Source: Actinobacteria bacterium IMCC26077
GTDB taxonomy: Bacteria > Actinomycetota > Actinomycetes > Nanopelagicales > Nanopelagicaceae
Length of the DNA stretch: 64,000 bases
Assembly (NCBI GenBank): GCA_002284915.1
Contig: CP015606.1
Location: 620,001 to 684,000, forward strand
Direction of reading: 5' to 3'
The notes under the pieces were generated by a model, which saw only the letters and a program-made list of their open reading frames with translations, did no database searches and was not told where the DNA came from. Shown piece after piece: positions 19,468 to 28,546 of the stretch (position 1 is the stretch's first letter; each line of letters begins with the position of its first letter). The position numbers and the translations under genes were made by a program.

Positions 19468-21035
19468 AGCGGAATATTCCCATGTTTACGCGGTGGCAAC
19501 TCCACTCTTTTATTGCGCAACGCTCGGAAGGCGCGACTGATGCTCATGCGAGATTGCGCTGGTTCGATGACTGCATCGATAAATCCACGCTCTGCCGCTA
19601 GATATGGGTTGGCAAGAGTGTCGTCGTATTCGCTCATCAACTGTTTACGAAGCGCATCGGCATCGTTGGCTGCAGCAAGCTCTCTTCGATAGAGGAGATT
19701 GACGGCGCCTTGTGCGCCCATGACGGCAATCTGTGCAGTGGGCCACGCGAAATTTACATCTGCACCTAGATGCTTGGAGCCCATGACGTCATACGCGCCG
19801 CCATATGCCTTACGGGTGATGAGCGTGACCATGGGTACCGTTGCCTCGCCGTATGCGTAGAGGAGCTTTGCTCCTCTACGGATGATTCCGTTCCATTCCT
19901 GATCGGTTCCAGGGAGGAATCCAGGGACATCTACGAGCGTGAGGATTGGCACATTGAATGCATCGCAGGTGCGGACGAATCGCGCTGCTTTCTCGCTCGC
20001 ATCGATATCAAGGGTTCCAGCTAACTGAAGTGGTTGGTTTGCAACCACACCAACTGCCTGACCTTCAATCCGACCAAATCCAATAATGATGTTTGGTGCG
20101 AAGGATTCTTGAATCTCTAGGAATTCGCCGTCGTCGAATATTGCCTTGATCACGACTTTCATATCGTATGGCTGATTTGGGCTATCTGGAATGAGGGTAT
20201 TCAAGGCGTGATCTGATGTGTTTATCTGCTCTGAAGTTGTCGCTGGGAATATCGGGGCTCGCTCACTATTGTTGCTCGGCAAGAATGCGAGCAAGTTTTT
20301 TACATAATCAATTGCATCGAGTTCATTCGCAGCGTGATAATGCGAGTTGCCAGTTTTCGTGTTATGCGTCCGAGCTCCACCAAGCTCTTCCATCTCCACT
20401 TCAGCGCCGGTGACCGCCTTGATAACTTCAGGTCCGGTGATGAACATATGTGACGTGCCTTCGACCATGATGATGAAATCTGTCATCGCAGGGGAGTACA
20501 CAGCGCCACCCGCGCATGGTCCAAGAATCAGTGAAATCTGAGGTATCACGCCTGAGAGTCGCGAATTCCGGCGGAAGATCTCGCCGTAGAGACCAAGTGA
20601 GACAACTCCCTCTTGGATTCGGGCGCCACCTGAGTCATTGATGCCAATTAATGGAATCCCCGCCTTGAGAGCGAAATCCATGACCTTAACTATCTTCTCG
20701 CCAAAGACCTCACCAAGGCTTCCGCCCATAACGGTGAAATCTTGGGAGAAGATTGCAACCTGGCGTCCATCGATCGTGCCATAACCAGTGACGACTCCAT
20801 CCCCATAAGGACGTTCTTTCTCCATACCAAAAGCAACTGAGCGATGGCGTGCAAGTTCATCGAACTCGGTAAATGAACCTTCGTCTACGAGGGCAGCAAT
20901 CCGTTCACGCGCAGTCATCTTTCCTTTGGCATGTTGTTTCTCGATTGCTCGCTCAGAGCCAGCGTGGATTGCCTCATCGAGTCGAGCACGCAAATCGTCA
21001 ATCTTGCCTGCAGTGGTATGAATATCACCGCTCAT
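19464..21035 (-). CDS. pccB: Propionyl-CoA carboxylase beta (carboxyltransferase) subunit
   Basis: Transfers the carboxyl group from biotin to acyl-CoA (523 residues). Crotonase-fold signatures are present: [18 protein letters not shown] near the N terminus, [38 protein letters not shown], and the C-terminal [10 protein letters not shown] and [17 protein letters not shown]. Propionyl preference is inferred from linkage to a methylmalonyl-CoA mutase; acetyl-CoA use cannot be excluded. The ATG lies only 18 bp from the divergent birA start. Confidence 0.92.
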   Translation of the reverse strand: MSGDIHTTAGKIDDLRARLDEAIHAGSERAIEKQHAKGKMTARERIAALVDEGSFTEFDELARHRSVAFGMEKERPYGDGVVTGYGTIDGRQVAIFSQDFTVMGGSLGEVFGEKIVKVMDFALKAGIPLIGINDSGGARIQEGVVSLGLYGEIFRRNSRLSGVIPQISLILGPCAGGAVYSPAMTDFIIMVEGTSHMFITGPEVIKAVTGAEVEMEELGGARTHNTKTGNSHYHAANELDAIDYVKNLLAFLPSNNSERAPIFPATTSEQINTSDHALNTLIPDSPNQPYDMKVVIKAIFDDGEFLEIQESFAPNIIIGFGRIEGQAVGVVANQPLQLAGTLDIDASEKAARFVRTCDAFNVPILTLVDVPGFLPGTDQEWNGIIRRGAKLLYAYGEATVPMVTLITRKAYGGAYDVMGSKHLGADVNFAWPTAQIAVMGAQGAVNLLYRRELAAANDADALRKQLMSEYDDTLANPYLAAERGFIDAVIEPAQSRMSISRAFRALRNKRVELPPRKHGNIPL

Positions 21036-21053
21036 AGCCGTACCGTACCTCTC
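21036..21053. promoter_or_regulatory. 18-bp divergent intergenic region with overlapping -10 hexamers (pccB/birA)
   Basis: The heptamer TACCGTA (21041–21047) reads TACCGT on the plus strand (7 nt before the birA GTG) and TACGGT on the minus strand (6 nt before the pccB ATG). Both opposing promoters therefore share five base pairs, both predicted mRNAs are leaderless, and there is no room for a ribosome binding site on either side. Confidence 0.6.
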
Positions 21054-21818
21054 GTGGAACCTTTGGATATAGCGGAAATCATCTCAGCACTAGACCCAGG
21101 TTACTGGCGAGTACAACATTTTAATTTAATAGATTCTACGCAACGATCTTTGGTCTCGGCCGTTATCGCAGGAGAGGCAGAAGCCGGTGATGTATATCTC
21201 GCGGAGTATCAAAGTGCAGGGCGGGGTAGAGGCGCTCGGAGTTTTGAATCTGCAGCAGGCGATGGGATGTTGCTCTCTGCCGTTATATCCCCAAAATCTC
21301 AATCAGAAAACCGATGGGGCTGGGTGCCGTTAATCGTCGGCGTTGCGGCATGCGTGGCAATCATGAAGTCCACCGGCGTGCAGGCAGTGTTGAAGTGGCC
21401 AAATGATCTACTCGTAGCTGATGAGAAAGTTGGCGGAGTGATTGCCGAGAAGGTTAACGAAAAGATCGTGATTGGCATTGGTATCAATTGCCTCCAAGAA
21501 CAAGGTAACCTCCCCGCGATCGGTGCGACCTCGCTTCGAATTCACTCCGCAGAACCAGTAAATCGAAATCTTCTGGTAGCAAATTTCCTCAATGAGCTCG
21601 ATCGAAATATTTCTTCGTGGGAAGAAAAGCCATTTCCGGTCGAAAACCGCTATCGCCAACTCTGCTCCACTTTGGAGCGCGACATACGGCTTCTGCTCCC
21701 CGATGAAAGTCAGGTAACGGGGCGAGCTGCTGCTATCTCTACCTCTGGAGCATTGGTACTGGCAGATGGGCGCGAATTTGTCGCAGCTGATGTCACCCAT
21801 CTTCGCCTCGATAAGTAG
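21054..21818 (+). CDS. birA: Biotin–[acyl-CoA carboxylase] ligase
   Basis: Biotinylates the BCCP lysine of the carboxylase encoded in the opposite direction. The 254-residue protein has no N-terminal helix-turn-helix, so it is a group I ligase without repressor function. Motifs are the FNLIDSTQ start, [15 protein letters not shown] (biotinyl-AMP-binding GRGRR-like loop, here GRGRGAR) and [12 protein letters not shown] 21054 is chosen because the longer frame would run 100 bp antisense into pccB and because of the -10 element 7 nt upstream. Confidence 0.9.
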   Translation: MEPLDIAEIISALDPGYWRVQHFNLIDSTQRSLVSAVIAGEAEAGDVYLAEYQSAGRGRGARSFESAAGDGMLLSAVISPKSQSENRWGWVPLIVGVAACVAIMKSTGVQAVLKWPNDLLVADEKVGGVIAEKVNEKIVIGIGINCLQEQGNLPAIGATSLRIHSAEPVNRNLLVANFLNELDRNISSWEEKPFPVENRYRQLCSTLERDIRLLLPDESQVTGRAAAISTSGALVLADGREFVAADVTHLRLDK

Positions 21819-21821
21819 GCT
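21816..21821 (+). promoter_or_regulatory. -10 element of purK overlapping the birA stop codon
   Basis: TAGGCT, whose TAG is the birA stop, lies 6 nt before the purK ATG. purK can thus be transcribed as a leaderless mRNA from within the 3' end of birA. Confidence 0.5.
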
Positions 21822-21827
21822 CCTCCC

Positions 21828-22940
21828 ATGGTGCCGCGAGTGGGAATAGTAGGTGCAGGGCAACTTGCGCAGATGTCACTTGCCCCCGCTGCAGCCTTAG
21901 GAATCGATTTACGCATCTTGGCCGCTAGCCAGAGTGATAGCGCCGCTAAATATTTCCCAGTGACCATTGGTGATTACAAGGATCTCGATCAACTGATTGC
22001 GTTCGCCGAAGAGTGTGATGTGCTCACCTTTGAACACGAGCTGGTACCGAATGGACATGTTCGCCGACTCGAAGAGCTAGGGAAAACTGTTCGTCCCTCT
22101 TCGCAGACGCTCTTACATGCTCAAGATAAATTACACATGCGAAAGAGTTTCAGCGAGATTGATTTACCGCAGCCACGCTGGCACGTTGTTCGCAGTAGCA
22201 ATGAGATCACCTCCTATCCAGTCATTCTCAAATCAATTACCGGTGGATATGACGGCCGGGGCGTGCAGCTGATCACCAATCAATCTGAAGCTGAGCTGGC
22301 ACTTGCTAGCTGGGGCGCTGCGCTCTGCGAAGAGGTCGTCGACTTCGATAGAGAATTAGCAATCATGATTGCGCGTTCACCACATGATCAAGTATCCATC
22401 TGGGCAGTGACCGAAACGGTGCAGCGCGAGGGCATCTGCACCCAAACAATCACACCAGCTCCGCACATCTCTGAAACAACCGCGCTTCAAGCCCAAGAGA
22501 TTGCACTGGCTATCGCAGAACATATTCAGCTCATTGGCGTCATGGCGGTCGAACTCTTTGACGTCAGGGGCGATCTACTTATCAATGAAATAGCTCTCCG
22601 GCCACATAACTCGGGCCACTGGACGATAGAGGGGGCGGTGACCTCTCAATTCGAGCAGCATCTGCGCGCCGTCTTGGATCTCCCGCTGGGAAGTACCACG
22701 CTGACCAATAGCTGGGCAGTGATGGGAAATGTGTTGGGTGGCGAGCAGGGCGATCTCTATCGCCCCTATCTCCATCTCTTTGCTCGCGATCCAGAGCTAA
22801 AGGTTCATAATTATGCAAAAGAGGTTCGACCAGGGAGAAAGGTTGGACATGTGAGCGCAGTTGGGGATGACTTAGAAGATTTGCGCGCGCGAGTCACACA
22901 TGCAGTTGATTACATAAGTGGAGTAATAAGCGAAGGGTAG
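21828..22940 (+). CDS. purK: 5-(carboxyamino)imidazole ribonucleotide synthase
   Basis: ATP-grasp enzyme (370 residues) converting AIR, bicarbonate and ATP to N5-CAIR. It starts [31 protein letters not shown] is the ATP-binding loop and [17 protein letters not shown] the active-site signature. purE, the next enzyme, starts 8 bp downstream. Confidence 0.95.
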   Translation: MVPRVGIVGAGQLAQMSLAPAAALGIDLRILAASQSDSAAKYFPVTIGDYKDLDQLIAFAEECDVLTFEHELVPNGHVRRLEELGKTVRPSSQTLLHAQDKLHMRKSFSEIDLPQPRWHVVRSSNEITSYPVILKSITGGYDGRGVQLITNQSEAELALASWGAALCEEVVDFDRELAIMIARSPHDQVSIWAVTETVQREGICTQTITPAPHISETTALQAQEIALAIAEHIQLIGVMAVELFDVRGDLLINEIALRPHNSGHWTIEGAVTSQFEQHLRAVLDLPLGSTTLTNSWAVMGNVLGGEQGDLYRPYLHLFARDPELKVHNYAKEVRPGRKVGHVSAVGDDLEDLRARVTHAVDYISGVISEG

Positions 22941-22948
22941 GTGCGCTA

Positions 22949-23446
22949 ATGGCAGATGTAGCGATTGTCATGGGATCTGATTCCGACTGGCCCACGATGG
23001 AGGGGGCAGCCAAGGCTCTCAACGAGCTTGGTATCACCTTTGAAGTAGCGCTCCTCTCTGCACATCGTATGCCTGAAGAGATGATGGCATTCGGTAAGGG
23101 CGCGGTAGGAAAAGGTTTTCGCGTAATCATTGCTGGAGCGGGAGGGGCGGCACATCTGCCTGGAATGCTTGCATCGATCACCCCCTTACCTGTGATTGGC
23201 GTCCCGATTCCATTAAAAGCACTTGAGGGCATGGACTCCTTGTTATCAATTGTGCAGATGCCGGCCGGTGTTCCGGTGGCGACGGTTGGGATCGGAAATG
23301 CCAAGAATGCTGGCCTGCTAGCCGCTCGAATTCTTGGCGCTAGCGACCCAAGTGCGCTCAAAGCGATCTCTGAACAGATGGCGCGAATGCACACCGAGGT
23401 TCTTGGCAAGGCTGAGAATTTAAAGCGTGCGACCCAGGGCGAGTAA
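22949..23446 (+). CDS. purE: N5-carboxyaminoimidazole ribonucleotide mutase
   Basis: Class I PurE (165 residues) converting N5-CAIR to [28 protein letters not shown] with the catalytic His, and [12 protein letters not shown] are conserved. The 3' end overlaps the convergent ugd gene by 27 bp, with no terminator visible. Confidence 0.95.
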   Translation: MADVAIVMGSDSDWPTMEGAAKALNELGITFEVALLSAHRMPEEMMAFGKGAVGKGFRVIIAGAGGAAHLPGMLASITPLPVIGVPIPLKALEGMDSLLSIVQMPAGVPVATVGIGNAKNAGLLAARILGASDPSALKAISEQMARMHTEVLGKAENLKRATQGE

Positions 23447-24718
23447 TTTCCACCCTGCTTTGCGCCAGCTTTCTACATCAAGAACATTCCGACCATCGAA
23501 AATGATGGGGTTCTTCACGACTTTCTTTACCTCAAGTGGATCTAGTTCGCGATACTCACTCCACTCAGTCAGATGCATTACTAAATCTGCACCACGTAAT
23601 GCTTCGGTAATCGACTCGGAGTAGCCGAGATCTGGAACCTTCACTTGTGCATTCTCCAGTGCGCGCGGATCTGTGACGACCACGTTCGCGCCCAGGGTCG
23701 CAAGTGTTTCGGCAATTTCCAACGCAGGGGAGTCACGTACATCGTCACTTTCAGGTTTGAAGGCTGCTCCAAGGACAGCAACTTTCTTTCCTCGCGGGTC
23801 ACCTAGTTCTTTGAGGGCAAGTGCTACCGCTCGAGTTCGCGCTCGTTGATTGATGAGATCAAATTCACGGAGAAACTGGAGGGAGTCACCGAGACCAAGC
23901 TCATCGGCTCGGGCCAGGAATGCGCGAATATCTTTTGGTAAACACCCTCCACCAAATCCGATGCCAGCGCCAAGGAATTTTCTACCAATGCGATCATCGA
24001 TTCCGATTGCATCAGCAAGAAGTGATACATCAGCTCCGGTTACATCTGCGACTTCGGACATCGCATTGATGAATGAGATCTTCGTGGCTAAGAATGCGTT
24101 AGCGGCAACCTTCACCAATTCTGCAGTTGCAAAATTGGTGATGAATTGTGGCGCGTTGGGGGCTACCGATCTATAAAAATCAGAGAGTAGAGCCGTATCG
24201 CTCTCTTGATTTGCGCCAATGACAATGCGATTGGGTTCGAGAGTATCTGCAACAGCATGACCTTCGCGTAAGAATTCTGGATTCCAATTTAACGTCAAAG
24301 ACTTCTGGCTTTCCTGCAACTCAGCGGCAAGGCGCTCAGCGGTTCCCACTGGCACTGTGGATTTACCCACCACGACCGACCCCTCTGGCGCCACATCTAT
24401 CGTTGCTGCAAATGCTTTGTTGAGAGTCGTTAGATCGGCTCCGAGTTGGCCCGATGCTTGTGGGGTACCGAGGCAGAGGAAATGGATCGCGCTCTCTGAA
24501 ATGGCTGCGATCTCAGTGGTGAAGGTGATGCTCTTGGACTCGCCAACTTTTTTGAGCAGTTCGGTGAGACCAGGTTCGAAGAATGGCAGAGCGCCGCCGG
24601 CTAATTGTGCGATTTTCTCACTATCGATATCGACGACCACGACTTCGTGGCCCAACGAGGCCATGCAAATCGCGTGGGTCGCGCCAAGATAGCCGGCGCC
24701 AATCACCGAAATCTTCAT
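23420..24718 (-). CDS. ugd: UDP-glucose 6-dehydrogenase
   Basis: Oxidises UDP-glucose to UDP-glucuronate with two NAD (432 residues). The NAD-binding motif is [10 protein letters not shown], the catalytic cysteine is in GGGCLPKD, and the C-terminal [17 protein letters not shown] is the UDP-binding signature. It supplies a uronic acid donor, fitting the adjacent glycosyltransferase and polysaccharide export genes. TAACCT (24730–24725, minus strand) lies 6 nt from the ATG, so a leaderless mRNA is predicted. Confidence 0.93.
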   Translation of the reverse strand: MKISVIGAGYLGATHAICMASLGHEVVVVDIDSEKIAQLAGGALPFFEPGLTELLKKVGESKSITFTTEIAAISESAIHFLCLGTPQASGQLGADLTTLNKAFAATIDVAPEGSVVVGKSTVPVGTAERLAAELQESQKSLTLNWNPEFLREGHAVADTLEPNRIVIGANQESDTALLSDFYRSVAPNAPQFITNFATAELVKVAANAFLATKISFINAMSEVADVTGADVSLLADAIGIDDRIGRKFLGAGIGFGGGCLPKDIRAFLARADELGLGDSLQFLREFDLINQRARTRAVALALKELGDPRGKKVAVLGAAFKPESDDVRDSPALEIAETLATLGANVVVTDPRALENAQVKVPDLGYSESITEALRGADLVMHLTEWSEYRELDPLEVKKVVKNPIIFDGRNVLDVESWRKAGWKLLALGRTL

Positions 24719-24724
24719 AGCAGC

Positions 24725-24730
24725 AGGTTA
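24725..24730 (-). promoter_or_regulatory. -10 element of ugd, leaderless type
   Basis: TAACCT on the minus strand, 6 nt upstream of the ugd ATG at 24718. It lies in the 9-bp gap downstream of the LCP gene and its final codon, so ugd can be transcribed independently. Confidence 0.5.
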
Positions 24731-25912
24731 GCGGAGGGCTCCACAGCTATCGACATCTGCCGTTCGGGATTTGAAGAGATCAGTGGGCGTTGGCGTGGGC
24801 GATGCCTTTACTTTCTCTGATTTCTTATCGGGGAGCTCCGCGGCATTCTTGTCAGTAGATGTGGGTTTTGGCGCTGGCTCTGCGAAGACTTCCTCATCAT
24901 TTCGTAATTTCTCCCAGAGCAATGGCGCTAGCTCTTCATCCCAGAGTACTGATGCAGTGACTCCCTTAGCCCAATAATTCTCATTTGAAAGCGGCACAGT
25001 CAACGTTCGGACTTTTTTCGTCGAGATTCCACGAAGTTGTTCTGCGAGAGTAATGAGATCATCTTGCTTCAGCCCTGGATCAGTTGTCACGGAGCCAAGT
25101 GCAGCATTAATGAACTTAATCAGTTTGACCGGATTGAGTAATACTCCTGCGCTGGAAGCTTCACGAATCATCGCTGCGATGAATTGTTGCTGTCGTTGCA
25201 TTCGTCCAAGATCGCCCATGCCATCGAAATATCTCGTCCGAACATATTTGAGAGCAGTGATGCCATCGAGTCGATGGGTACCTGCAGGCAGAACGAGGTG
25301 GCTCTTTGGATCATTGATTTTCCGTTTGGTGCAGATTTCGACCCCACCTAATGCATCGACCATCTCCTTGAATCCCAAGAAGCTCACCTCGATGTAATGG
25401 TCAATGCGTAAGTCAGTCATGCTCTCGAGCGTCTGTACGAGTAGCGGTGCATCGCCCCGGCCAAAGGTCGCATTGATTTTCGAGTATGAAGGGGGATGAA
25501 CTTTGCCTTTGCTGTCGATCCACTCTGGTACTCGAACAAAGGAATCGCGGGGAATAGAGACGATAGTTGCGTGATCTCGAGACTTACTTATATGTACCAG
25601 AAGCATCGTGTCTGATCGTTTTCCAGCTGCCACCTTGGTGGAGCCAACCTTGAGCGCTTTAATCTCGGCGCGGGTCAGACCTTCACGAGTATCAGAGCCA
25701 ACGATGAGGTAGGTGACTGCAGTCCGTGCCACGACCTTTGGCCGCTCTGTTCGGTCTTTGAAGACATCGACTCGCTTGATTTGTGAGGTCGCAGCCCCAA
25801 ATCCACCCCAAATAACGGCGGAAATCAGGACCACCACCACTGAAAGGAGCGCGATTATCCGTTGGCGTTGGCTCTGGTGCGGAAGTATCCGTGCCAACCG
25901 TTCCATAATCAC
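24728..25912 (-). CDS. LytR-CpsA-Psr (LCP) family ligase
   Basis: LCP proteins transfer lipid-linked glycopolymers onto peptidoglycan outside the membrane. The 394-residue protein has one N-terminal transmembrane helix (about residues 20–38) and an LCP domain (about 65–250) with VGSDTRE, DTMLLVHIS, SIPRDSFVRVP and YVRTRYFDGMGDLGRMQRQQ, which holds the phosphate-binding Arg/Asp residues. The C-terminal tail is Pro/Lys-rich. GTG 25912 is chosen because TAGGCT sits exactly 6 nt upstream; an ATG two codons earlier would abut the hexamer and an ATG two codons later is also possible. Confidence 0.9.
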   Translation of the reverse strand: MIMERLARILPHQSQRQRIIALLSVVVVLISAVIWGGFGAATSQIKRVDVFKDRTERPKVVARTAVTYLIVGSDTREGLTRAEIKALKVGSTKVAAGKRSDTMLLVHISKSRDHATIVSIPRDSFVRVPEWIDSKGKVHPPSYSKINATFGRGDAPLLVQTLESMTDLRIDHYIEVSFLGFKEMVDALGGVEICTKRKINDPKSHLVLPAGTHRLDGITALKYVRTRYFDGMGDLGRMQRQQQFIAAMIREASSAGVLLNPVKLIKFINAALGSVTTDPGLKQDDLITLAEQLRGISTKKVRTLTVPLSNENYWAKGVTASVLWDEELAPLLWEKLRNDEEVFAEPAPKPTSTDKNAAELPDKKSEKVKASPTPTPTDLFKSRTADVDSCGALR

Positions 25913-25948
25913 CCACATAGCCTACGTGGAGAGTACCTTCTAACCTTG
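25913..25948. promoter_or_regulatory. 36-bp divergent region with back-to-back promoters (LCP / GT2)
   Basis: Minus strand: TAGGCT (25924–25919) is 6 nt from the LCP GTG. Plus strand: TACCTT (25934–25939) is 9 nt from the GT2 ATG and exactly 6 nt from an in-frame TTG directly before it. The two hexamers are 9 bp apart. Confidence 0.5.
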
Positions 25949-26941
25949 ATGACCACGCCAATTACCAATCAATCTCCGGTTTCGGTAGTACTTCCAGTCC
26001 TGAACGAGGAGCGTTACCTCACAGCTACTGTCGAATCAATCACCAATCAAGATTATGCCGGTGAGATTGAGATAGTCCTTGCCCTTGGCCCTTCACGTGA
26101 TCGGACGAACGAAGTTGCGGCGCAACTTGCCGCGAGCGATTCACGGATCATCATCACTGATAATCCTTCTGGTCGAACCGCGGATGCCCTCAATCGTGCA
26201 ATCGCGGCATCTAAGGCGCCCATCATCGTTCGCGTCGATGGCCACTCGCTTCTTCCGCAGAGTTACATCAAAGAGGCTGTTGCAACTCTGGTGCGGACTG
26301 GCGCGGTCAATGTTGGCGGAATTATGGCAGCTTCCGGCATAACAACATTTGAACGTGCAGTCGCGGCTGCGATGCGAAGTAAGTTCGGAGTGGGCGGCGC
26401 AAGTTTCCATGTTGGTGGCAATGAAGGACCGGCAGAGACTGTCTATCTTGGAGTCTTTCTCAGATCAGCTATCGATGAGATCAATGGTTTCGATCCACAC
26501 TTTGTCCGGGCTCAAGATTGGGAGCTGAATTACCGGTTACGCGAACGAGGTGGTCTGGTTTATTTCAATCCACGATTAGAAGTCACCTATCGACCGCGTC
26601 CTAATTTGCGGGCATTAGCAAAACAGTATTTTGAGTATGGTCGTTGGCGAAGAGAAGTTGCTCGAAATCATCGAGGAACTATCAATGCGCGTTATCTAGC
26701 ACCCCCGGCAACGCTGCTCGGTTCTGTAATTGGCCTAGTTGGTTCGCTCATAAATCCAATTTTTCTCGCTTTGCCAATCTGCTATCTACTATTCAACCTT
26801 CTAGGTTCGATATTGATATTTAGTAAACGCCCAGCACCTTCGATGTTCCTTATGCCAATAATCCTTGCGACCATGCATTTTTCGTGGGCGTGGGGCTTTC
26901 TTACTTCGACAAAGCGGGTCACGGCGAACCGCTCGCGGTAG
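25949..26941 (+). CDS. Glycosyltransferase family 2, ExoA-like
   Basis: A 330-residue membrane-associated GT2. The N-terminal GT-A fold shows SVVLPVLNEERYLTATVESI, the DGHS nucleotide-sugar DxD-type site (RVDGHSLLP), and FVRAQDWELNYRLRERGG, the acceptor/catalytic region. Two or three hydrophobic helices lie after residue 240. It resembles ExoA-type enzymes that extend extracellular polysaccharide. The longer frame upstream overlaps the divergent LCP gene and is not used; start is ATG 25949 or the TTG codon immediately before it. Confidence 0.86.
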   Translation: MTTPITNQSPVSVVLPVLNEERYLTATVESITNQDYAGEIEIVLALGPSRDRTNEVAAQLAASDSRIIITDNPSGRTADALNRAIAASKAPIIVRVDGHSLLPQSYIKEAVATLVRTGAVNVGGIMAASGITTFERAVAAAMRSKFGVGGASFHVGGNEGPAETVYLGVFLRSAIDEINGFDPHFVRAQDWELNYRLRERGGLVYFNPRLEVTYRPRPNLRALAKQYFEYGRWRREVARNHRGTINARYLAPPATLLGSVIGLVGSLINPIFLALPICYLLFNLLGSILIFSKRPAPSMFLMPIILATMHFSWAWGFLTSTKRVTANRSR

Positions 26942-26949
26942 GATTCACT

Positions 26950-27774
26950 GTGGCAAACGTTCAGGTCTATCAGCCTTTCCATAGCGGCTTGCCGAAACTA
27001 GGCACTTATTTCAGGCAGGTGTGGAGACGACGTTCCTTTATCGCTGAGTATTCGCGATCAGAATTGCGAGCACAGAATTTCGGTTCGCTCTTTGGTCAAC
27101 TCTGGCTGATCATCAATCCGCTACTCCTTGCCTTGGTCTATTTCTTGCTCATTATGGTGATTGGCGGAGCTGCAGATGGACGAAGATTTGCCCATCTCAC
27201 GGCTGGACTCTTTCTTTTCTATCTCGTAACAAACGCATTGACGATGGGAGCAAAATCGATTACCAGCGGCGGAAAGTTGATTCTGAACTCAGCCTTCCCA
27301 CGTTTTATCCTCCCGCTCTCAGCAACAGTCATCTCCTTCTTCAAATTCATCCCCACTCTGGTAGTCCTTGCCATCATCACTCTGCTCCTTGCTAATCCGA
27401 TTAGCTTGGCTCTGCTCTTGCTGCCACCAATCCTCTTATTGGTACTTGTTCTTGCACTTGCTTTTGCTCTGCTCTTTGCAACCCTCAATGTCTATTTCCG
27501 TGATACCAAAAACTTCCTGCCATACCTCACCAGAGCCTGGCTCTACCTCTCACCAGTGCTCTATGAATCCGCATCGTTGAAACCCGCGCTCGCACCTTTG
27601 AAGTACATCAATCCACTGGCACCATTCATCGATGCTTGGAGTGGAATATTTGTCTCAGGCGCTGCCCCAACTCCGACTACGTGGCTGTTGATGCTTGCGT
27701 GGAGCATCGGTTTACTTCTGTTATCAAGTTACCTTTTCTTGAGTAGGGAGCGTGAATTTGCTCTCCGTATCTGA
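26950..27774 (+). CDS. ABC-2 type polysaccharide export permease
   Basis: A 274-residue permease with a cytosolic amphipathic N terminus (YFRQVWRRRSFIAEYSRSELRAQNFGSLFG) followed by about six membrane helices, the layout of TagG/Wzm O-antigen and teichoic-acid exporters. Start GTG 26950 lies 8 bp after the GT2 stop. TAGGAT (26939–26944), made partly of that stop, lies 5 nt upstream and may act as a -10 element. Pairs with the ATPase that overlaps its 3' end. Confidence 0.86.
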   Translation: MANVQVYQPFHSGLPKLGTYFRQVWRRRSFIAEYSRSELRAQNFGSLFGQLWLIINPLLLALVYFLLIMVIGGAADGRRFAHLTAGLFLFYLVTNALTMGAKSITSGGKLILNSAFPRFILPLSATVISFFKFIPTLVVLAIITLLLANPISLALLLLPPILLLVLVLALAFALLFATLNVYFRDTKNFLPYLTRAWLYLSPVLYESASLKPALAPLKYINPLAPFIDAWSGIFVSGAAPTPTTWLLMLAWSIGLLLLSSYLFLSREREFALRI

Positions 27775-28546
27775 TCAACATAACGCTGGCGATCGCGCGG
27801 TTACTATTAACGACCTCGCGCTCACATACATCACCACCGTCGAACGTAAACCAACTTTTCGCCAAGCATTGACTAAGACAGGTCGAAAGACCCGCGAAGT
27901 CAAGGCGCTCCGTGGTATCAATATTGAGATTCCATACGGCAGCGTTCTAGGAGTGATCGGCGCCAATGGTGCGGGTAAATCATCATTGATGCGCGTCATC
28001 TCTGGAATCATCCCGCCCACCTCTGGCCGGGTTGAAGTCCAGGGGAAAGTCAGCACGTTGCTCGCATTAGGCGTGGGATTTAATCCGCGTTTGACCGGAC
28101 GAGAGAATGTGATTCTTGGCGGACTTGCGGCTGGTTTAACCAGAGAAGAGATCGAATCACAGTTCGATGAGATTGCCGCTTTTGCTGAGATCGGTGATGC
28201 CATCGATTCGCCGATGAAGACTTACTCCTCGGGGATGTACTCCAGGTTGGCGTTCGCGGTCTCTGTCGTGGTTGAGCCCGATATCTTGATTATCGATGAG
28301 GCTTTAAGTACCGGGGATGCCAAGTTTAAAAAGAAGTGCTTAGAGCGGATTAAATCTCTGCGTAGTCATAATCGAGCAATCATCATCGTCAGCCATGCCT
28401 TGGCAACAGTCAAAGATATTTGTAACGACGTCGTCTGGCTCAATCAAGGTCAGGTGATGATGCGCGGAGAGCCAGAGCAGGTTATTGCTGCATATAAGGA
28501 GTCGTTACAAGTTGCGGCATCACCCGCTGCTGATGAAGATGTCTAA
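27752..28546 (+). CDS. Polysaccharide export ABC ATPase (TagH/Wzt-like)
   Basis: A 264-residue ATPase: Walker A GANGAGKSS, signature motif YSSGMYSRLAFAV, Walker B ILIIDEAL and switch His in VSHALA. The SSGMYxRLAFA form of the signature is characteristic of polysaccharide/teichoic-acid exporters. The start is GTG, overlapping the permease gene by 23 bp, so the two are co-translated. No C-terminal carbohydrate-binding extension is present. Confidence 0.92.
   Translation: MNLLSVSDQHNAGDRAVTINDLALTYITTVERKPTFRQALTKTGRKTREVKALRGINIEIPYGSVLGVIGANGAGKSSLMRVISGIIPPTSGRVEVQGKVSTLLALGVGFNPRLTGRENVILGGLAAGLTREEIESQFDEIAAFAEIGDAIDSPMKTYSSGMYSRLAFAVSVVVEPDILIIDEALSTGDAKFKKKCLERIKSLRSHNRAIIIVSHALATVKDICNDVVWLNQGQVMMRGEPEQVIAAYKESLQVAASPAADEDV

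Noticed and set aside
20931-21053. Longer birA reading frame starting inside pccB
   Set aside because: It would run over 100 bp antisense to the conserved N terminus of pccB, and the extra residues do not resemble biotin ligases; GTG 21054 has a -10 at leaderless spacing.
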